Assembly (NCBI GenBank): GCA_029224185.1
Contig: CM055188.1
Span: forward strand, 1-64,000
Direction of reading: 5' to 3'
Length of the DNA: 64,000 nucleotides
DNA from: Karalla daura
Lineage: Eukaryota; Chordata; Actinopteri; Chaetodontiformes; Leiognathidae
Shown: positions 1-12,243 of the stretch, one piece after another
Position numbering within the stretch: position 1 is the first letter of the stretch
Layout of the letters: every line of letters starts with the position of its first letter
Notes under the pieces: model-generated
Database searches by the model: none
What the model was told of the DNA's origin: nothing
Seen by the model: only the letters and a program-made list of their open reading frames with translations
Made by a program: the position numbers and the translations under genes

Positions 1-579
1 AAACACGTGGATTTGGCGTTTTTTGAAAAGTTAGAGTGGGGAGAGACCAACTGTCAGAGTGCGGGATGACTGAAAAATCACCTCTCATTTTGCTCTTTTC
101 ACGCTGCTCCCGGCCAAACCGTAAGCAGTAGACAAATTCTTTTTTCCACTTTTGTAGGCAAATTTGTGCTCTCTCGTGCCATGCCGGCCATAAACCCGAG
201 CGCTTTGTAAAATTTAAACGGCGAGCCTCAGAGTCAGGCCAGCGCAGCCTCTTCTCTCCATAAGCCCCCATTCATTTTCCAACCACTGCGATCAAAGTTA
301 AACTTTACACTTCTACTCGCGACTGTGGCCTCAGTTTTCATAGTAGACACACCAAATCGCATCAGGGCGTTCCTCCGACTGTCCCCTGTGTGACGGTGTG
401 TTCATATTGCAGATAGGTGCAAGCGTTGTCTCCCTAGAGCCAAATGTTTAGCACTTGGGCAATTTCGCTTTTTCCCATAAGAATGAATGGGGAAATCGGA
501 ACGCCTCAAACAAAAATGCGCTACGTCGCCATACTTTGAGGTAGACACTTCATTTTAATTTCAAAAATTCAAGAAATTT
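1..579 (+). repeat. Partial array monomer at the window edge
   Basis: Right-hand 579 bp of a monomer. The variant ACGTGGATTTGGCG and the GAAAAGTTAGAGTGG segment match the L class, because S has a GATGCAGCTCGAGTGG segment here. The left part is outside the window. Confidence 0.9.
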
Positions 580-833
580 GTGGTCTGTCTGTGTACCGAG
601 TTTCATGTCGATAGCTTGTATCGTTTTTCACCAGCACCTTCTCAAAGCTCGTTTGGTGAATTCCCTGCTACTCTCTCTCCCCTGCTGACAGTGTCCTGCT
701 GGCGCAGGCTGACTGATGACCTCATACAGACACACAAACACTTCAGGCAAATCACACACACACTCGGTCTCTCTCACACATGCATGTTCATACAAAGTTA
801 TGGCCGAAAAGAGCAATTCTCCTTCGGCTCTGG

Positions 834-861
834 CGGGGGGGTGGGGGGGGGGGGGTTGGGG
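834..861 (+). repeat. Variable G-tract (G-quadruplex-prone), first of the L units
   Basis: Runs of 7, 13 and 4 G separated by T and TT. Every complete L unit has a G-tract here, preceded by CTTCGGCTCTGGC (or TTGGCC) and followed by CAGCTAGTGACTCG, but the length and interruptions differ between units. Confidence 0.85.
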
Positions 862-946
862 CAGCTAGTGACTCGATGGTGGGCACAGGTTTCGGAGCAC
901 TCTCGAAATTTCAGCGCGCTGGAATTTTCTAGTTATTATTATTATT

Positions 947-1100
947 AGTGCTCCGAAAGGGAGCACTATTACTCTCCACCGTGTTTATTCTTCTTATTAT
1001 TATTAGTGCTCCGAAAGGGAGCACTATTACTCTCCACCGTGTTTATTAGTGCTCCGAAAAGGAGCACTATTATTCTACACCGTGTTTATTCTTCTTATTA
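947..1100 (+). repeat. Hairpin minisatellite AGTGCTCC...GGAGCACT, three copies
   Basis: Each 43-58 bp repeat starts with AGTGCTCC-GAAAG-GGAGCACT, a perfect 8-bp stem with a 5-nt loop, followed by ATTACTCTCCACCGTGTTTATT. Copy number varies from 0 to 3 between L units. Confidence 0.88.
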
Positions 1101-1762
1101 TAGCGAAATTTCGGTCGAGTGTATCTCGAGAACCGCTGATCGCAGACACACAAACTTCAAAACTACAAAATTCCAGTTTTTGGCCCCGCCAGGGGCCAAA
1201 AACTGGCAAAATCAGTTACTTGGCCGCTGTCGCCAAACCATCCAGATTCTGGACAAGTTAAAAAGAAGAATTGTTCGGGACGCTCTCCCGCACGCGTTGG
1301 TATATAGCAGCCTAAAAATTGACAAAGATTGATGAAAAAATAACACTTTTTAGCCAAAAAGTGCTCAGAAAGAGCAAAAAATCCCATAAGAAATGAATGG
1401 GAAAATCCAGAAAATTCAAAAAATCGCCCTCAAACAAGAAAGAAAAAAGAGCAATTCTCCTGTGGCTCTGGCGGGGGGGGAGGAGGGGGGGGTTGGGGCA
1501 GCTAGTGACTCGATGGTGGGCACAGGTTTCGGAGCACTCTCGAAATTTCAGCGCGCTGGAATTTTCTAGTTAGTGCTCCGAAAGGGAGCACTATTACTCT
1601 CCACCGTGTTTATTCTTCTTATTATTATTATTATTATTATTATTATAGCGAAATTTCGGTCGAGCGTATCTCGAGAACCGCTGATCGCAGACACACAAAC
1701 GATACATCAAAACGTGCGGCTCGGCCCCGGCAAGTGTGCTTTCCTTCGACCCCGACAAAATT

Positions 1763-1796
1763 CCAGTTTTTGGCCCCGCCAGGGGCCAAAAACTGG
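1763..1796 (+). repeat. Perfect 15-bp inverted repeat, representative copy
   Basis: Arms CCAGTTTTTGGCCCC (1763-1777) and its exact reverse complement (1782-1796) with a 4-nt GCCA loop. It is present in about eighteen L or truncated-L units, for example at 1173, 4317 and 6430, and apparently without mismatches in the copies I read. Confidence 0.92.
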
Positions 1797-2739
1797 CAAA
1801 AACCAGTTAATTGGCCGCTGTGGCCAAACGATCCAGATTCTGGACAAGTTAAAAAGAAGAATTGTTCAGGACGCTCTCCCGCACGCGTTGGTATATAGCA
1901 GCCTAAAAATTGACAAAGATTGACGAAAAAATAACACTTTTTAGCCAAAAAGTGCTCAGAAAGAGCAAAAAATCCCATAAGAAATGAATGGGAAAAACCA
2001 GAAAAATCCAAAAATCGCCCTCAAACAAACATTCGCTGCCAAGCCATACGTTGTCATAGAAACTTCGTTCAAACTTCAAAACGTAGGAAAACTTGTCGTC
2101 TCTGCCCGTACCCGACAGCGTGTTGATACCTTGTGTCGTTTTTCATCCAGGCCGTCTCAAAAACACGTGGGTTTGGCGTTTTTTGAAAAGTTAGAGTGGG
2201 GAGAGACCAACTGTCAGAGTGCGGGATGACTGAAAAATCACCTCTCATTTTGCTCTTTTCACGCTGCTCCCGGCCAAACCGTAAGCAATAGACAAATTCT
2301 TTTTTCCACTTTTGTAGACAAATTTGTGCTCTCTCGTGCGATGCCGGCCATTAACCTGAGCGCTTTGTAAAATTTAAACGGCGAGCCTCAGAGTCAGGCC
2401 AGCGCAGCCTCTTCTCTCCATAAGCCCCCATTCATTTTCCAACCACTGCGATCAAAGTTAAACTTTACACTTCTACTCGCGACTGTGGCCTCAGTTTTCA
2501 TAGTAGACACACCAAATCGCATCAGGGCGTTCCCCAGACTGTCCCCTGTGTGACGGTGTGTTCATGTTGCAGATAGGTGCAAGTGTTGTCTCCCTAGAGC
2601 CAAATGTTTAGCACTTGGGCAATTTCGCTTTTTCCCATAAGAATGAATGGGGAAATCGGAACGCCTCAAACAAAAATGCACTACGTCGCCATACTTTGAG
2701 GTAGAAACTTCATTTTAATTTCAAAAATTCAAGAAACTT

Positions 2740-3835
2740 GTGGTCTGTCTATGTACCGACTTTCATGTTGATAGCTTGTACCGTTTTTGACCAGCACTTT
2801 GTCGAACACACTTTGGTCAAAATGACACAGACCAAGGGTCTGCAGACTGTCGCCGTCGTCATGGCAACCGCAGCTTTATATGGGGCCCTTATGGAAAAAA
2901 ACCTTTAAATCGCGACTGTGGGCAAACGATCCAGATTCTGGACAAGTTGAATAGAAGATTTGTTCGGGACGCTCTCCTGCACGCGTTGGTGTATAACAAT
3001 CCGAAATCGGACAAAGATTGACGAAAAAATAACACTTTTTGGCTAAAAAGTTTTCCGAAGGAGCAAAAAATCCCATAAGAAATGAATGGGAAAATCCAGA
3101 AAATTCAAAAAATCACCCTCAAACAAACATTCGCTGTAAAGCCGTGCGTTGATGTAGAAACTTCACTCAAACTCCAAAACGCTGGAAAACTTGTGGTCTC
3201 TGCCCGTACCCGACAGCGTGTCGATACCTTGTATGGTTTTTCATCCAGGCCCTCTCAAAAACACGTGGGTTTGGCGTTTTTGATGCAGCTCGAGTGGGGA
3301 GAGACCAACTGTCAATTTGGGATCGCTGAAGAATCACCTCTCATTTTGCTCTTTTCACGCTGCTCCCGGCCAAACCGTAAGCAGTAGACAAATTCTTTTT
3401 TCCACTTTTGTAGGCAAATTTGTGCTTTCTCGTGCCATGCCGGCCATAAACCTGAGCGCTTTGTAAAATTTAAACGGCGAGCCTCAGAGTCAGGCCAGCG
3501 CAGCCTCTTCTCTCCATAAGCCCCCATTCATTTTCCAACCACTGCGATCAAAGTTAAACTTTACACTTCTACTCACGACTGTGGCCTCAGTTTTCATAGT
3601 AGACACACCAAATCACATCAGGGCGTTCCTGAGACTGTCCCCTGCGTGACGGTGTGTTTGTATTGCAGATAGGTGCAAGCGTTGTCTCCCGAGAGCCAAA
3701 TGTTTAGCACTTGGGCAATTTCGCTTTTTCCCATAAGAATGAATGGGGAAATCGGAACGCCTCAAACAAAAATGCACTACGTCGCCATACTTTGAGGTAG
3801 AAACTTCAATTTAATTTCAAAAATTCAAGAAACTT
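2740..3835 (+). repeat. S monomer, 1,096 bp
   Basis: Complete S unit. It shares private variants (CTCCTGCACGCG, TTCACTCAAACTCC and TTTTTGATGCAGC) with the S unit at 16280, 13.5 kb away. Confidence 0.92.
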
Positions 3836-5293
3836 GTGGTCTGTCTGTGTACCGGGTTTCATGTCGATAGCTTGTATCGTTTTTCACCAGCACCTTCTCA
3901 AAACTCATTTGGTGAATTCCCTGCTACTCTCTCTCCCCTGCTGACAGTGTCCTGCTGGAGCAGGCTGATTGATGACCTCATACAGACACACAAACACTTC
4001 AGGCACACTCACACACACACTCGGTCTCTCTCACACATGCATGTTAATACAAAGCTATGGCCGAAAAGAGCAATACTCCTTCGGCTCTGGCGGGGGGTGA
4101 GTTGGGGCAGCTAGTGACTCGATGGTGGGCACAGGTTTCGGAGCACTCTCGAAATTTCAGCGCGCTGGAATTTTCTAGTTATTATTATTATTATTATTAT
4201 AGCGAAATTTCGGTCGAGCGTATCTCGAGAACCGCTGATCGCAGACACACAAACGATACATCAAAACGTGCGGCTCGGCCCCGGCACGTGTGCTTTCCTT
4301 CGACCCCGACAAAATTCCAGTTTTTGGCCCCGCCAGGGGCCAAAAACTGGCAAAAATCAGTTAATTGGCCGCTGTGGCCAAACCATCCAGATTCTGGACA
4401 AGTTAAAAAGAAGAATTGTTCGGGACGCTCTCCCGCACGCGTTGGTATATAGCAGCCTAAAAATTGACAAAGATTGACGAAAAAATAACACTTTTTAGCC
4501 AAAAAGTGCTCAGAAAGAGCAAAAAATCCCATAAGAAATGAATGGGAAAAACCAGAAAATTCAAAAAATCGCCCTCAAACAAACATTCGCTGCCAAGCCA
4601 TACGTTGTCGTAGAAACTTCGTTCAAACTTCAAAACGCAGGAAAACTTGTCGTCTCTGCCCGTACCCGGCAGCGTGTTGATATCTTGTGTCATTTTTCAT
4701 CCAGGCCGTCTCAAAAACACGTGGGTTTGGCGTTTTTTGAAAAGTTAGAGTGGGGAGAGACCAACTGTCAGAGTGCGGGATGACTGAAAAATCACCTCTC
4801 ATTTTGCTCTTTTCACGCTGCTCCCGGCCAAACCGTAAGCAGTAGACAAATTCTTTTTTCCACTTTTGTAGGTAAATTTGTGCTCTCTCGTGCGATGCCG
4901 GCCATAAACCTGAGCGCTTTGTAAAATTTAAACGGCGAGCCTCAGAGTCAGGCCAGCGCAGCCTCTTCTCTCCATAAGGCCCCATTCATTTTCCAACCAC
5001 TGCGATCAAAGTTAAACTTTACACTTCTACTCGCGACTGTGGCCTCAGTTTTCATAGTAGACACACCAAATCGCATCAGGGCGTTCCTGAGTCTGTCCCC
5101 TGCGTGACGGTGTGTCTACATTGCAGATAGGTGCAAGCGTTGTCTCCCTAGAGCCAAATGTTTAGCACTTGGGCAATTTCGCTTTTTCCCATAAGAATGA
5201 ATGGGGAAATCGGAACGCCTCAAACAAAAATGCGCTACGTCGCCATACTTTGAGGTAGAAACTTCATTTTAATTTCAAAAATTCAAGAAACTT
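3836..5293 (+). repeat. L monomer, 1,458 bp
   Basis: Complete L unit with a short G-tract, no hairpin minisatellite copy, and (TTA)n running straight into TAGCGAAATTTCGG. The perfect 15-bp inverted repeat is at 4317-4350. Confidence 0.92.
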
Positions 5294-6240
5294 GTGGTCT
5301 GTCTGTGTACCGACTTTCATGTTGATAGCTTGTACCGTTTTTCACCAGCACTTTGTCAAACACACTTTGGTCAAAATGACACCAACCAAGGGTCTGCAGA
5401 CTGTTGCCGTCGTCATGGCAACCGCAACTTTATATGGGGCCCTTATGGAAAAAAACCTTTAAATCGCGACTGTCTGCAAACGATCCAGATTCTGGACAAG
5501 TTGAATAGAAGATTTGTTCGGGACGCTCTCCCGCACACGTTGGTGTATAACAATCCGAAATCGGACAAAGATTGACGAAAAAATAACACTTTTTGGCTAA
5601 AAAGTTTTCCGAGGGAGCAAAAAATCCCATAAGAAATGAATGGGAAAATCCAGAAAATTCAAAAAAACACCCTCAAACAAACATTCGCTGTAAAGCCGTG
5701 CGTTGATGTAGAAACTTCATTCAAACTCCAAAACGCTGGAAAACTTGTGGTCTCTGCCCGTACCCGACAGCGTGTTGATGCCTTGTATGGTTTTTCATCC
5801 AGGCCCTCTCAAAAACACGTGGGTTTGGCGTTTTCGATGCAGCTCGAGTGGGGAGAGACCAACTGTCAATTTGGGATCGCTGAAGAATCACCTCTCATTT
5901 TGCTCTTTTCACGCTGCTCCCGGCCAAACCGTAAGCAGTAGACAAATTCTTTTTTCCAGTTTTGTAGGCAAATTTGTGCTCTCTCTTGCGATCCCGGCCA
6001 TAAACCTGAGCGCTTTGTAAAATTTAAAGGGCGAGCCTCAGAGTCAGGCCAGCGCAGCCTCTTCTCTCCATAAGCCCCCATTCATTTTCCAACCACTGCG
6101 ATCAAAGTTAAACTTTACACTTCTACTCGTGACTGTGGCCTCAGTTTTCATAGTAGACACACCAAATCGCATCAGGGCGTTCCTGAGACTGTCCCCTGCG
6201 TGACGGTGTGTTCGTGTTGCAGATAGGTGCAAGCGTTGTC
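5294..6240 (+). repeat. S monomer truncated at its 3' side
   Basis: Follows S to GCAAGCGTTGTC and then switches to the interior of the L cassette. The same junction is found at 32667 and 38847. From about 5636 onward it is close to 32063-32667. Confidence 0.9.
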
Positions 6241-7405
6241 GGTTCGGTGGGCACAGGTTTCGGAGCACTCTCGAAATTTCAGCGCGCTGGAATTTTCTAG
6301 TTATTATTATTATAGCGAAATTTCGGTCGAGCGTATCTCGAGAACCGCTGATCGCAGACACACAAACCATACATCAAAACGTGCGGCTCGGCCCCGGCAA
6401 GTGTGCTTTCCTTCGACCCCGACAAAATTCCAGTTTTTGGCCCCGCCAGGGGCCAAAAACTGGCAAAATCAGTTAATTGGCCGCTGTGGCCAAACCATCC
6501 AGATTCTGGACAAGTTAAAAAGAAGAATTGTTCGGGACGCTCTCCCGCACGCGTTGGTATATAGCAGCCTAAAAATTGACAAAGATTGACGAAAAAATAA
6601 CACTTTTTAGCCAAAAAGTGCTCAGAAAGAGCAAAAAATCCCATAAGAAATGAATGGGAAAAACCACAAAATTCAAAAAATCGCCCTCAAACAAACATTC
6701 GCTGCCAAGCCATACGTTGTCGTAGAAACTTCGTTTAAACTTCAAAACGCAGGAAAACTTGTCGTCTCTGCCCGTACCCGACAGCGTGTTGATACCTTGT
6801 GTCGTTTTTCATCCAGGCCGTCTCAAAAGCACGTGGGTTTGGCGTTTTTTGAAAAGTTAGAGTGGGGAGAGACCAACTGTCAGAGTGCGGGATGACTGAA
6901 AAATCACCTCTCATTTTGCTCTTTTCACGCTGCTCCCGGCCAAACCGTAAGCAGTAGACAAATTCTTTTTTCCACTTTTGTAGGCAAATTTGTGCTCTCT
7001 CATGCGATGCCGGCCATAAACCGGAGCGCTTTGTAAAATTTAAACGGCGAGCCTCAGAGTCAGGCCAGCGCAGCCTCTTCTCTCCATAAGCCCCCATTCA
7101 TTTTCCAACCACTGCGATCAAAGTTAAACTTTACACTTCTACTCGCGACTGTGGCCTCAGTTTTCATTCAACACACACCAAATCGCATCAGGGCGTTCCT
7201 CAGACTGTCCCCTGCGTGACGGTGTGTTCATATTGCAGATAGGTGCAAGTGTTGTCTCCCTAGAGCCAAATGTTTAGCACTTGGGCAATTTCGCTTTTTC
7301 CCATAAGAATGAATGGGGAAATCGGAACTCCTCAAACAAAAATGCGCTACGTCACCATACTTTGAGGTAGAAACTTCATTTTAATTTTAAAATTTCAAGA
7401 AACTT
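6241..7405 (+). repeat. Truncated L monomer
   Basis: Begins inside the L cassette (GGTGGGCACAGGTTTCGG), so the CA-rich stretch and G-tract are missing. It keeps the CTAG palindrome, (TTA)n and the 15-bp inverted repeat (6430-6463). The right part matches the L unit at 8502 closely. Confidence 0.9.
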
Positions 7406-8501
7406 GTGGTCTGTCTGTGTACCGAGTTTCATGTCGATAGCTTGTATCGTTTTTCACCAGCACCTTCTCAAACACACTTTGGTCAAAATGACACAGACCA
7501 CGGGTCTGCAGACAGTCACCGTCGTCATGGCAACCGCTGCTTTATATGGGGCCCTTATGGAAAAAAACATTTAAATCGCGACTGTGGGCAAACGATCCAG
7601 ATTCTGGACAAGTTGAATAGAAGATTTGTTCGGGACGCTCTCCCGCACGCGTTGGTGTATAACAATCCGAAATCGGACAAAGATTGACGAAAAAATAACA
7701 CTTTTTGGCTAAAAAGTTTTCCGAAGGAGCAAAAAATCCCATAAGACATGAATGGGAAAATCCAGAAAATTCAAAAGATCACCCTCAAACAAACATTCGC
7801 TGTAAAGCCGTGCGTTGATGTAGAAACTTCATTCAAACTCTAAAACGCTGGAAAACTTGTGGTCTCTGCCCGTACCCGACAGCGTGTCGATACCTTGTAT
7901 GGTTTTTCATCCAGGCCCTCTCAAAAACACGTGGGTTTGGCGTTTTCGATGCAGCTCGAGTGGGGAGAGACCAACTGTGAATTTGGGATCGCTGAAGAAT
8001 CACCTCTCATTTTGCTCTTTTCACGCTGCTCCTGGCCAAACCGTAAGCAGTAGACAAATTCTTTTTTCCACTTTTGTAGGTAAATTTGTGCTCTTTCGTG
8101 CGATGCTGGCCATTAACCTGAGCGCTTTGTAAAATTTAAACGGCGAGCCTCAGAGTCAGGCCAGCGCAGCCTCTTCTCTCCATAAGCCCCCATTCACCTT
8201 CCAACCACTGCAATCAAAGTTAAACTTTACACTTCTACTCGCGACTGTGGCCTCAGTTTTCATCGTACACACACCAAATCGCATCAGGGCGTTCCTCAGA
8301 CTGTCCCCTGCGTGATGGTGTGTTCGAATTGCAGATAGGTGCAAGCGGTGTCTCCCTAGAGCCATATGTTTAGCACTTGGCCAATTTCGCTTTTTCCCAT
8401 AAGAATGAATGGGAAAATCGGAACGCCTCAAACAAAAATGCGCTACGTCGCCATACTTTGAGGCAGAAACTTCATTTTAATTTCAAAAATTCAAGAAACT
8501 T
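7406..8501 (+). repeat. S monomer, 1,096 bp
   Basis: Complete S unit. It shares the CAGTCACCGTCG, AAACATTTAAATCG and ACTCTAAAACGC variants with the S unit at 18918. Confidence 0.92.
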
Positions 8502-10051
8502 GTGGTCTGTCAGTGTACCGGGTTTCATGTCGATAGCTTGTATCGTTTTTCACCAGCACCTTCTCAAAGCTCATTTGGTGAATTCCCTGCTACTCTCTCT
8601 CCTCTGCTGACAGTGTCCTGCTGGAGCAGGCTGACTGATGACCTCATACAGACACACAAACACTTCAGGCACACTCACACACACACTCGGTCTCTCTCAC
8701 ACATGCATGTTAATACAAAGTTATGGCCGAAAAGAGCAATTCTCCTTCGGCTCTGGCGGGGATGGGGGGGGTTGGGGCAGCTCGTGACTCGATGGTGGGC
8801 ACAGGTTTCGGAGCACTCTCGAAATTTCAGCGCGCTGGAATTTTCTAGTTAGTGCTCCGAAAGGGAGCACTATTACTCTCCACCGTGTTTATTCTTCTTA
8901 TTAGTGCTCCGAAAAGGAGCACTATTATTCTACACCGTGTTTATTCTTCTTATTATTATAGCGAAATTTCGGTCGAGCGTATCTCGAGAACCGCTGATCG
9001 CAGACACACAAACCATACATCAAAACGTGCGGCTCGGCCCCGGCAAGTGTGCTTTCCTTCAACCCCGACAAAATTCCAGTTTTTGGCCCCGCCAGGGGCC
9101 AAAAACTGGCAAAATCAGTTAATTGGCCGCTGTCGCCAAACCATCCAGATTCTGGACAAGTTAAAAAGAAGAATTGTTCGGGACGCTCTCCCGCACGCGT
9201 TGGTATATAGCAGCCTAAAAATTGACAAAGATTGACGAAAAAATAACACTTTTTAGCCAAAAAGTGCTCAGAAAGAGCAAAAAATCCCATAAGAAATGAA
9301 TGGGAAAAACCACAAAATTCAAAAAATCGCCCTCAAACAAACATTCGCTGCCAAGCCATACGTTGTCGTAGAAACTTCGTTTAAACTTCAAAACGCAGGA
9401 AAACTTGTCGTCTCTGCCCGTACCCGACAGCGTGTTGATACCTTGTGTCGTTTTTCATCCAGGCCGTCTCAAAAACACGTGGGTTTGGCGTTTTTTGAAA
9501 AGTTAGAGTGGGGAGAGACCAACTGTCAGAGTGCGGGATGACTGAAAAATCACCTCTCATTTTGCTCTTTTCACGCTGCTCCCGGCCAAACCGTAAGCAG
9601 TAGACAAATTCTTTTTTCCAGTTTTGTAGGCAAATTTGTGCTCTCTCATGCGATGCCGGCCATAAACCGGAGCGCTTTGTAAAATTTAAACGGCGAGCCT
9701 CAGAGTCAGGCCAGCGCAGCCTCTTCTCTCCATAAGGCCCCATTCATTTTCCAACCACTGCGATCAAAGTTAAACTTTACACTTCTACTCGCGACTGTGG
9801 CCTCAGTTTTCATCAAACACACACCAAATCGCATCAGGGTGTTCCTCAGACTGTCCCCTGCGTGACGGTGTGTTCATATTGCAGATAGGTGCAAGTGTTG
9901 TCTCCCTAGAACCAAATGTTTAGCACTTGGGCAATTTCGCTTTTTCCCATAAGAATGAATGGGGAAATCGGAACTCCTCAAACAAAAATGCGCTACGTCA
10001 CCATACTTTGAGGTAGAAACTTCATTTTAATTTTAAAATTTCAAGAAACTT
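8502..10051 (+). repeat. L monomer, 1,550 bp, two hairpin-minisatellite copies
   Basis: Complete L unit. TTTCGGAGCACT (8806-8817) is the exact reverse complement of AGTGCTCCGAAA (8851-8862). Between them lie the near-palindrome GAAATTTCAGCGCGCTGG and CTAG (8845-8848). Confidence 0.92.
8821..8848 (+). repeat. Near-palindrome ending in CTAG next to (TTA)n, representative copy
   Basis: The central AGCGCGCT is a perfect palindrome. With G-U pairs the stem extends through GAAATTTC / GGAATTTT. CTAG follows at 8845-8848, then T and the TTA-rich tract. This layout resembles a Helitron 3' end (hairpin, then CTRR, then T), but that is an inference. Confidence 0.6.
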
Positions 10052-11147
10052 GTCGTCTGTCTGTGTACCGAGTTTCATGTCGATAGCTTGTATCGTTTTT
10101 CACCAGCACCTTCTCAAACACACTTTGGTCAAAATGACACAGACCAAGGGTCTGCAGACTGTTGCCGTCGTCATGGCAACCGCAGCTTTATATGGGGCCC
10201 TTATGGAAAAAAACCTTTAAATCGCGACTGTCTGCAAACGATCCAGATTCTGGACAAGTTGAATAGAAGATTTGTTCGGGACGCTCTCCCGCACGCGTTG
10301 GTGTATAACAATCCGAAATCGGACAAAGATTGACGAAAAAATAACACTTTTTGGCTAAAAAGTTTTCCGAAGGAGCAAAAAATCCCATAAGAAATGAATG
10401 GGAAAATCCAGAAAATTCAAAAAATCACCCTCAAACAAACATTCGCTGTAAAGCCGTGCGTTGATGTAGAAACTTCATTCAAACTCCAAAACGCAGGAAA
10501 ACTTGTGGTCTCTCCCCGTACCCGACAGCGTGTCGATACCTTGTATGGTTTTTCATCCAGGCCCTCTCAAAAATACGTGGGTTTGGCGTTTTCGATGCAG
10601 CTCGAGTGGGGAGAGACCAACTGTCAATTTGGGATCGCTGAAGAATCACCTCTCATTTTGCTCTTTTCACGCTGCTCCCGGCCAAACCGTAAGCAGTAGA
10701 CAAATTCTTTTTTCCACTTTTGTAGGCAAATTTGTGCTCTCTCGTGCGATGCCGGCCATAAACCTGAGCGCTTTGTAAAATTTAAACGGCGAGCCTCAGA
10801 GTCAGGCCAGCGCAGCCTCTTCTCTCCATAAGCCCCCATTCATTTTCCAACCGCTGCGATCAAAGTTAAACTTTACACTTCTACTCGTGACTGTGGCCTC
10901 AGTTTTCATCATACACACACCAAATCGCATCAGGGCGTTCCTCAGACTGTCCCCTGCGTGACGGTGTGTTCGTATTGCAGATAGGTGCAAGTGTTGTCTC
11001 CCTAGAGCCAAATGTTTAGCACTTGGGCAATTTCGCTTTTTCCCATAAGAATGAATGGGGAAATCGGAACGCCTCAAACAAAAATGCACTACGTCGCCAT
11101 ACTTTGAGGTAGAAACTTCATTTTAATTTCAAAAATTCAAGAAACTT
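10052..11147 (+). repeat. S monomer, 1,096 bp
   Basis: Complete S unit. Its anchor has the variant GTCGTCTGTC. It is followed directly by another S unit. Confidence 0.92.
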
Positions 11148-12243
11148 GTGGTCTGTCTATGTACCGACTTTCGTGTTGATAGCTTGTACCGTTTTTCACC
11201 AGCACTTTGTCAAACACACTTTGGTCAAAATGACACAGACCAAGGGTCTGCAGACTGTCGCCGTCGTCATGGCAACCGCTGCTTTATATGGGGCCCTTAT
11301 GGAAAAAAACCTTTAAATCGCGACTGTGGGCAAACGATCCAGATTCTGGACAAGTTGAATAGAAGATTTGTTCGGGACGCTCTCCCGCACGCGTTGGTGT
11401 ATAACAATCCGAAATCGGACAAAGATTGACGAAAAAATAACACTTTTTGGCTAAAAAGTTTTCCGAAGGAGCAAAAAATCCCATAAGAAATGAATGGGAA
11501 AATCCAGAAAATTCAAAAAATCACCCTCAAACAAACATTCGCTGTAAAGCCGTGCGTTGATGTAGAAACTTCATTCAAACTCCAAAACGCAGGAAAACTT
11601 GTCGTCTCTGCCCGTACCCGACAGCGTGACGATACCTTGTATGGTTTTTCATCCAGGCCGTCTCAAAAACACGTGGGTTTGGCGTTTTCGATGCAGCTCG
11701 AGTGGGGAGAGACCAACTGTCAATTTGGGATCGCGGAAGAATCACTTCTCATTTTGCTCTTTTCACGCTGCTCCTGGCCAAACCGTAAGCAGTAGACAAA
11801 TTCTTTTTTCCACTTTTGTAGGTAAATTTGTGCTCTCTCGTGCGATGCTGGCCATTAACCTGAGCGCTTTGTAAAATTTAAACGGCGAGCCTCAGAGTCA
11901 GGCCAGCGCAGCCTCTTCTCTCCATAAGCCCACATTCATTTTCCAACCACTTCGATCAAAGTTAAACTTTACACTTCTACTCGCGACTGTGGCCTCAGTT
12001 TTCATCGTACACACACCAAATCGCATCAGGGCGTTCCTCAGACTGTCCCCTGCGTGATGGTGTGTTCGAATTGCAGATAGGTGCAAGCGGTGTCTCCCTA
12101 GAGCCATATGTTTAGCACTTGGCCAATTTTGCTTTTTCCCATAAGAATGAATGGGGAAATCAGAACACCTCAAACAAAAATGCGCTACGTCGCCATACTT
12201 TGAGGTAGAAACTTCATTTTAATTTCAAAAATTCAAGAAACTT
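11148..12243 (+). repeat. S monomer, 1,096 bp
   Basis: Complete S unit, second of a consecutive S-S pair. Carries GATCGCGGAAGAATCAC where most S units have GATCGCTGAAG. Confidence 0.92.

Larger units (their letters stand above)
580..2739 (+). repeat. L monomer with an internal partial re-duplication
   Basis: This unit is about 700 bp longer than other L units. At about 1440/1441 it breaks inside the CGCCCTCAAACAA segment and restarts in the G-tract region of L, so the cassette is present twice. The first cassette carries three GTGCTCC hairpin repeats (from about 947, 1005 and 1048) and lacks the segment with GTGCGGCTCGGCCCCGG. The second carries one hairpin repeat (from 1572). The second half, about 1573-2229, is nearly the same as 37830-38486. 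Confidence 0.9.

Noticed and set aside
4623..4985. A minus-strand frame of about 120 codons that recurs in nearly every L unit (also at 6735, 9381, 13022, 15609, 18247 and others).
   Set aside because: Differences between copies are mostly amino-acid-changing (for example P/A, S/W, C/Y, K/N), the S units carry a stop in the same place, and there is no recognisable domain or promoter. Recurrence follows from the tandem repeat itself.
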